NCBI GenBank assembly: GCA_029204225.1
Contig: CM055095.1
Span: 21,681,252 to 21,745,251, forward strand
Reading direction: 5' to 3'
From: Diphasiastrum complanatum
Taxonomy: Eukaryota; Streptophyta; Lycopodiopsida; Lycopodiales; Lycopodiaceae
DNA length: 64,000 nt
The translations under genes were made by a program, and so were the position numbers. Under the pieces are notes generated by a model. That model saw only the letters and a list, made by a program, of their open reading frames with translations. It was not told the origin of the DNA and did not search any database. The stretch's first letter is position 1; every line of letters begins with the position of its first letter. Below, piece by piece: positions 61,878 to 64,000 of the stretch.

Positions 61878-62180
61878 AAGCTTTACTCCAAGCTTACTCA
61901 AACTACTTTAACTCTAATGAAAAAGAAACAAAAGAATCTCAATGAGAGAGATCAAAGGATAGAGAGTCATCAAGGTTTTCAAAAAACTTACTTTACTCCA
62001 AGCCCTACTCCAAGCTGTACACCCTTTTAAATAGCTTTACTCCTTTTGAGAAGCTTTCTTATGCTCTCTTTGAAAAGGTTTACAAGCTTTTAAATAGCCT
62101 TAGCTTAAGCTTTTGAAAGCTTTTGAAAAGCTTTAACTCTTATGAAAAAAAAAAACAAAAGAGTGTCAATGAGAGAGAGA
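61877..62180. other. Spacer rich in AAGCTTT phrases
   Basis: Many degenerate copies of CTTTACTCCAAGC and GCTTTTGAAAAGC between 61880 and 62140; no gene. Confidence 0.5.
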
Positions 62181-62402
62181 AAAGAACATAAACAACAATA
62201 AACACAAATGTAACAAAGCAAAACAAGTAAACTTTTGAATGTTGGCTATGGTGCTTACCTTTGTGTCCAATGCTCAACTTTTTGCTCAAGCCTTGGCTAT
62301 GGTGAGAAGGTAAAGAGCTTTGGCTATGACAAAAGAACATAAACAACAATAAACACAAATGTATCAAAGAAAAACAAGTAAACTTTTGAATGTTGATTAT
62401 TT
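62181..62402. repeat. 151-bp tandem duplication, about 1.5 copies
   Basis: AAAGAACATAAACAACAATA at 62181 recurs at 62332 and the match runs to about 62400. A degenerate third copy of its middle (GCTATGGTG...CCAATGCTC...GGCTATGGTG) lies at 63620-63710. Confidence 0.85.
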
Positions 62403-63480
62403 TAGCGCAGGCATCCCAAAGGGAGCCGGGAATCACAACTTAGCTTCCCAGCCTTCAACTCTTGCCGTCCCAACTCACTTGACATACAAGCAGCCAACTC
62501 GCCAACAAGGATCAGACTTAACCAACTTGAAGTTCAGAAACCAACATTGAGATCCAACCTGGCGCCATGCCAGATCGGGGGTCCCGATGTGGGTGACTTC
62601 CCTCCAAGCAAGCCACCCGAAATACATCAAACTTAACCAACTCGAAGCTTCTTTACAAACGAGTAACATCCATTCCAAGCAAGCGGTCTGACTTACATCA
62701 GACTTAACCAGCTAAAAGCTTTGTCACAAGCGCTGGAAGCCAACCTGGCGCCATGCCAGACTAGACAGCCATAAACAGGTAACTTCCACCCAAGCAAGCC
62801 ATCCAACTCAGCCGACAGGTTAGAGCCCGTTCCCCAAGAGCTTAACTCATTCACGTTCATGCAAGGAACACTCAGAACCACAAGCCGCGACAGATATGGA
62901 GACAACCAATTCTTGGATCAAATGGTCCCGACAGCATACCGTTGGCGCCACAGACCGAATGGTCCCGACGACATACCGTTGGCGTCCCAGGATACGACCC
63001 TCAACTATGTGCCAAATTAAAAAGTTTGAAGCAGCCTTACAACTGGCGCTTTTACCGAACATTGAAACCCAGAAGGTAATCAGAGTCAGTTTGAGAAAAA
63101 TCCCACTTTATTGATAAATCTGAGAATTTACATTTCAAGTGTGTGACCGACCCTAGTCTCCGAGGCGCTGGCATACCAAGGCGAGTGCCAGGACAACATT
63201 CCAGCAAGGGAGGCTGAGACTTGGTTGGAGCTCACCTTGAGTCGCAACCTGCACTCCCCTATAGTATTGGTGGGATTCGCCACCTCCCCTCATACCAAGT
63301 TTTCTACCTAGGCTGGTAAAGCATGTTTTCTCTCTCTAGGATTTTCTCTCTAGAAAATCATTTTCTCTCTCTAGAATTTATTGATCCTCATGCTTCCTTA
63401 AATCATGCCTAGATCGTGTGAGGTGATCGCACATCTATCCGAGCTCTCTGAACTTCGCTAGAACCGATCAAAGATTTTCA
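62403..63480. other. GC-richer unclassified repeat region
   Basis: No coding sequence supported. CCAACCTGGCGCCATGCCAG occurs at about 62549 and 62742. The phrase ATGGTCCCGACxxCATACCGTTGGCG is tandemly doubled at 62921-62986. On the minus strand AATAAA (about 63113) and CT-rich blocks (63330-63380) suggest an LTR-like element, but no ends were found. CTTGGCGCCGGCAGGATTG at about 63489 faintly resembles a gypsy primer site. Confidence 0.4.
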
Positions 63481-63852
63481 GCCATAGGAACTTGGCGCCG
63501 GCAGGATTGTGGTCACAGTGGTGCCGAAAGCGGCGTCGGCGCTAGTGGCGCCGGGAGCAGCAGGGGTGCTGCTGGCGCCGGTGGCGCCGAAAGTAAAGCT
63601 TGTAAAGGTAACTTTACAACAGCTATGGTGCTCACCTTTTTGTCCAATGCTCCACTTTTTCTCCAAGCCCTGGCTATGGTGAAAAGGTAGAGAGCTTGGT
63701 TGTGACAAAAAAGTATAAGAAGGATCAAACATCATTAGAAGAGCCATAGAGTGCAGCACCACCACTAGGCGCAAAAATATCCTCCTCTTTGCGCTCAAAA
63801 ATCGAAAATCGAAATGAAAAGAAACCGCGACGCGCCAAACAATTCAACTTCC

Positions 63853-64000
63853 GGTAATCGACTCTATGGTCGACGCTAGCAGCATCGACCATAGAGTCGA
63901 TTACCAGAATTTAGTAGACGCTAACGTCGACCATAGCGTCTACTAAGTTCTGGTAATCGACGCTATGGTCGACGCTGCTAGCGTCGACCATAGAGTCAGC
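63853..64000. repeat. Three consecutive hairpins at the window edge
   Basis: Hairpin 1: perfect 21-bp stem, arms 63853-63873 and 63885-63905, 11-base loop. Hairpin 2: 20-bp stem with one G/T mismatch, arms 63904-63923 and 63934-63953, 10-base loop. Hairpin 3: 17-bp stem with one mismatch, arms 63959-63975 and 63981-63997, 5-base loop; its outer arm GGTAATC (63952-63958) awaits a partner beyond the window. All share ATGGTCGACG cores. Confidence 0.92.

Noticed and set aside
62475..63114. Several 65-72 codon ORFs on both strands
   Set aside because: They overlap in opposite strands over duplicated non-coding phrases and share no motif.
63486..63505. CTTGGCGCCGGCAGGATTG as a gypsy primer site
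   Set aside because: Only the first 9 bases fit the tRNA-Asp type site and no gag or LTR pair is visible.

Overview
This is nuclear DNA of a large, repeat-filled plant genome. The evidence is plant-type Ty3/gypsy and Ty1/copia retrotransposons with tRNA primer sites (tRNA-iMet and tRNA-Asp types), spliced transposase-like genes, very long (GA)n/(CT)n microsatellites and AT-rich spacer. The captured archaeal-type RNase H, the Ptta/En-Spm-like gene and the MULE-like transposase fit a plant. A homosporous fern or another non-seed plant is my guess, not something the sequence proves. I see no intact host housekeeping gene and no rRNA or tRNA gene.

Layout. 1-7.2 kb: fragments of unrecognised coding sequence, two clusters of a hairpin repeat, and a dispersed repeat (5583-6042) that returns inverted at 34 kb. 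7.25-26.05 kb: a nested retrotransposon complex. Element A (plus strand, Ty3/gypsy, Tat-like) carries gag, protease, RT, a degenerate gypsy RNase H, an integrase with an internal deletion, and a second, archaeal-type RNase H downstream. Element B (minus strand, Ty3/gypsy) sits in its 3' part. B carries LTR, tRNA-Asp PBS, gag with three zinc knuckles, PR, RT, RNase H, integrase and a long extra ORF downstream of pol. B's integrase is split by a solo LTR (17332-18164) with a clean 5-bp target duplication. Right of B lie an inverted block (24.45-25.96 kb) and the distal LTR end of A.

26-34 kb: a decayed gypsy gag; a copia deletion derivative (LTR, about 190 bp of pol, LTR); and two minus-strand copia fragments. 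34-46 kb: AT-rich spacer with a field of palindromes around GTGGATAATCCAC, a copia LTR/PBS/gag start near 38 kb, microsatellites, a tandem array of a GA-tract unit, and a broken unrecognised gene (42.3-44.3 kb). 45.7-46.2 kb holds covarying hairpins. 46.36-50.11 kb: a copia element cut by an inverted LTR of the 28-30 kb family. 50-57 kb: decayed tandem repeats, (GA)n tracts, a dense self-complementary repeat at 54.5-54.8 kb and a copia gag scrap. 57.2-58.2 kb: MULE-like transposase pseudogene ending in a SWIM zinc finger. 59.3-61.3 kb: minus-strand spliced Ptta/En-Spm-like gene with damage. 62-64 kb: more GC-rich repeats, ending in three consecutive hairpins that run to the window edge.

Functionally this is a retrotransposon graveyard with few parts that may still be informative: element A's two-RNase-H design, element B's extra ORF with a stress-promoter-like upstream region, and several hairpin families with no coding content.
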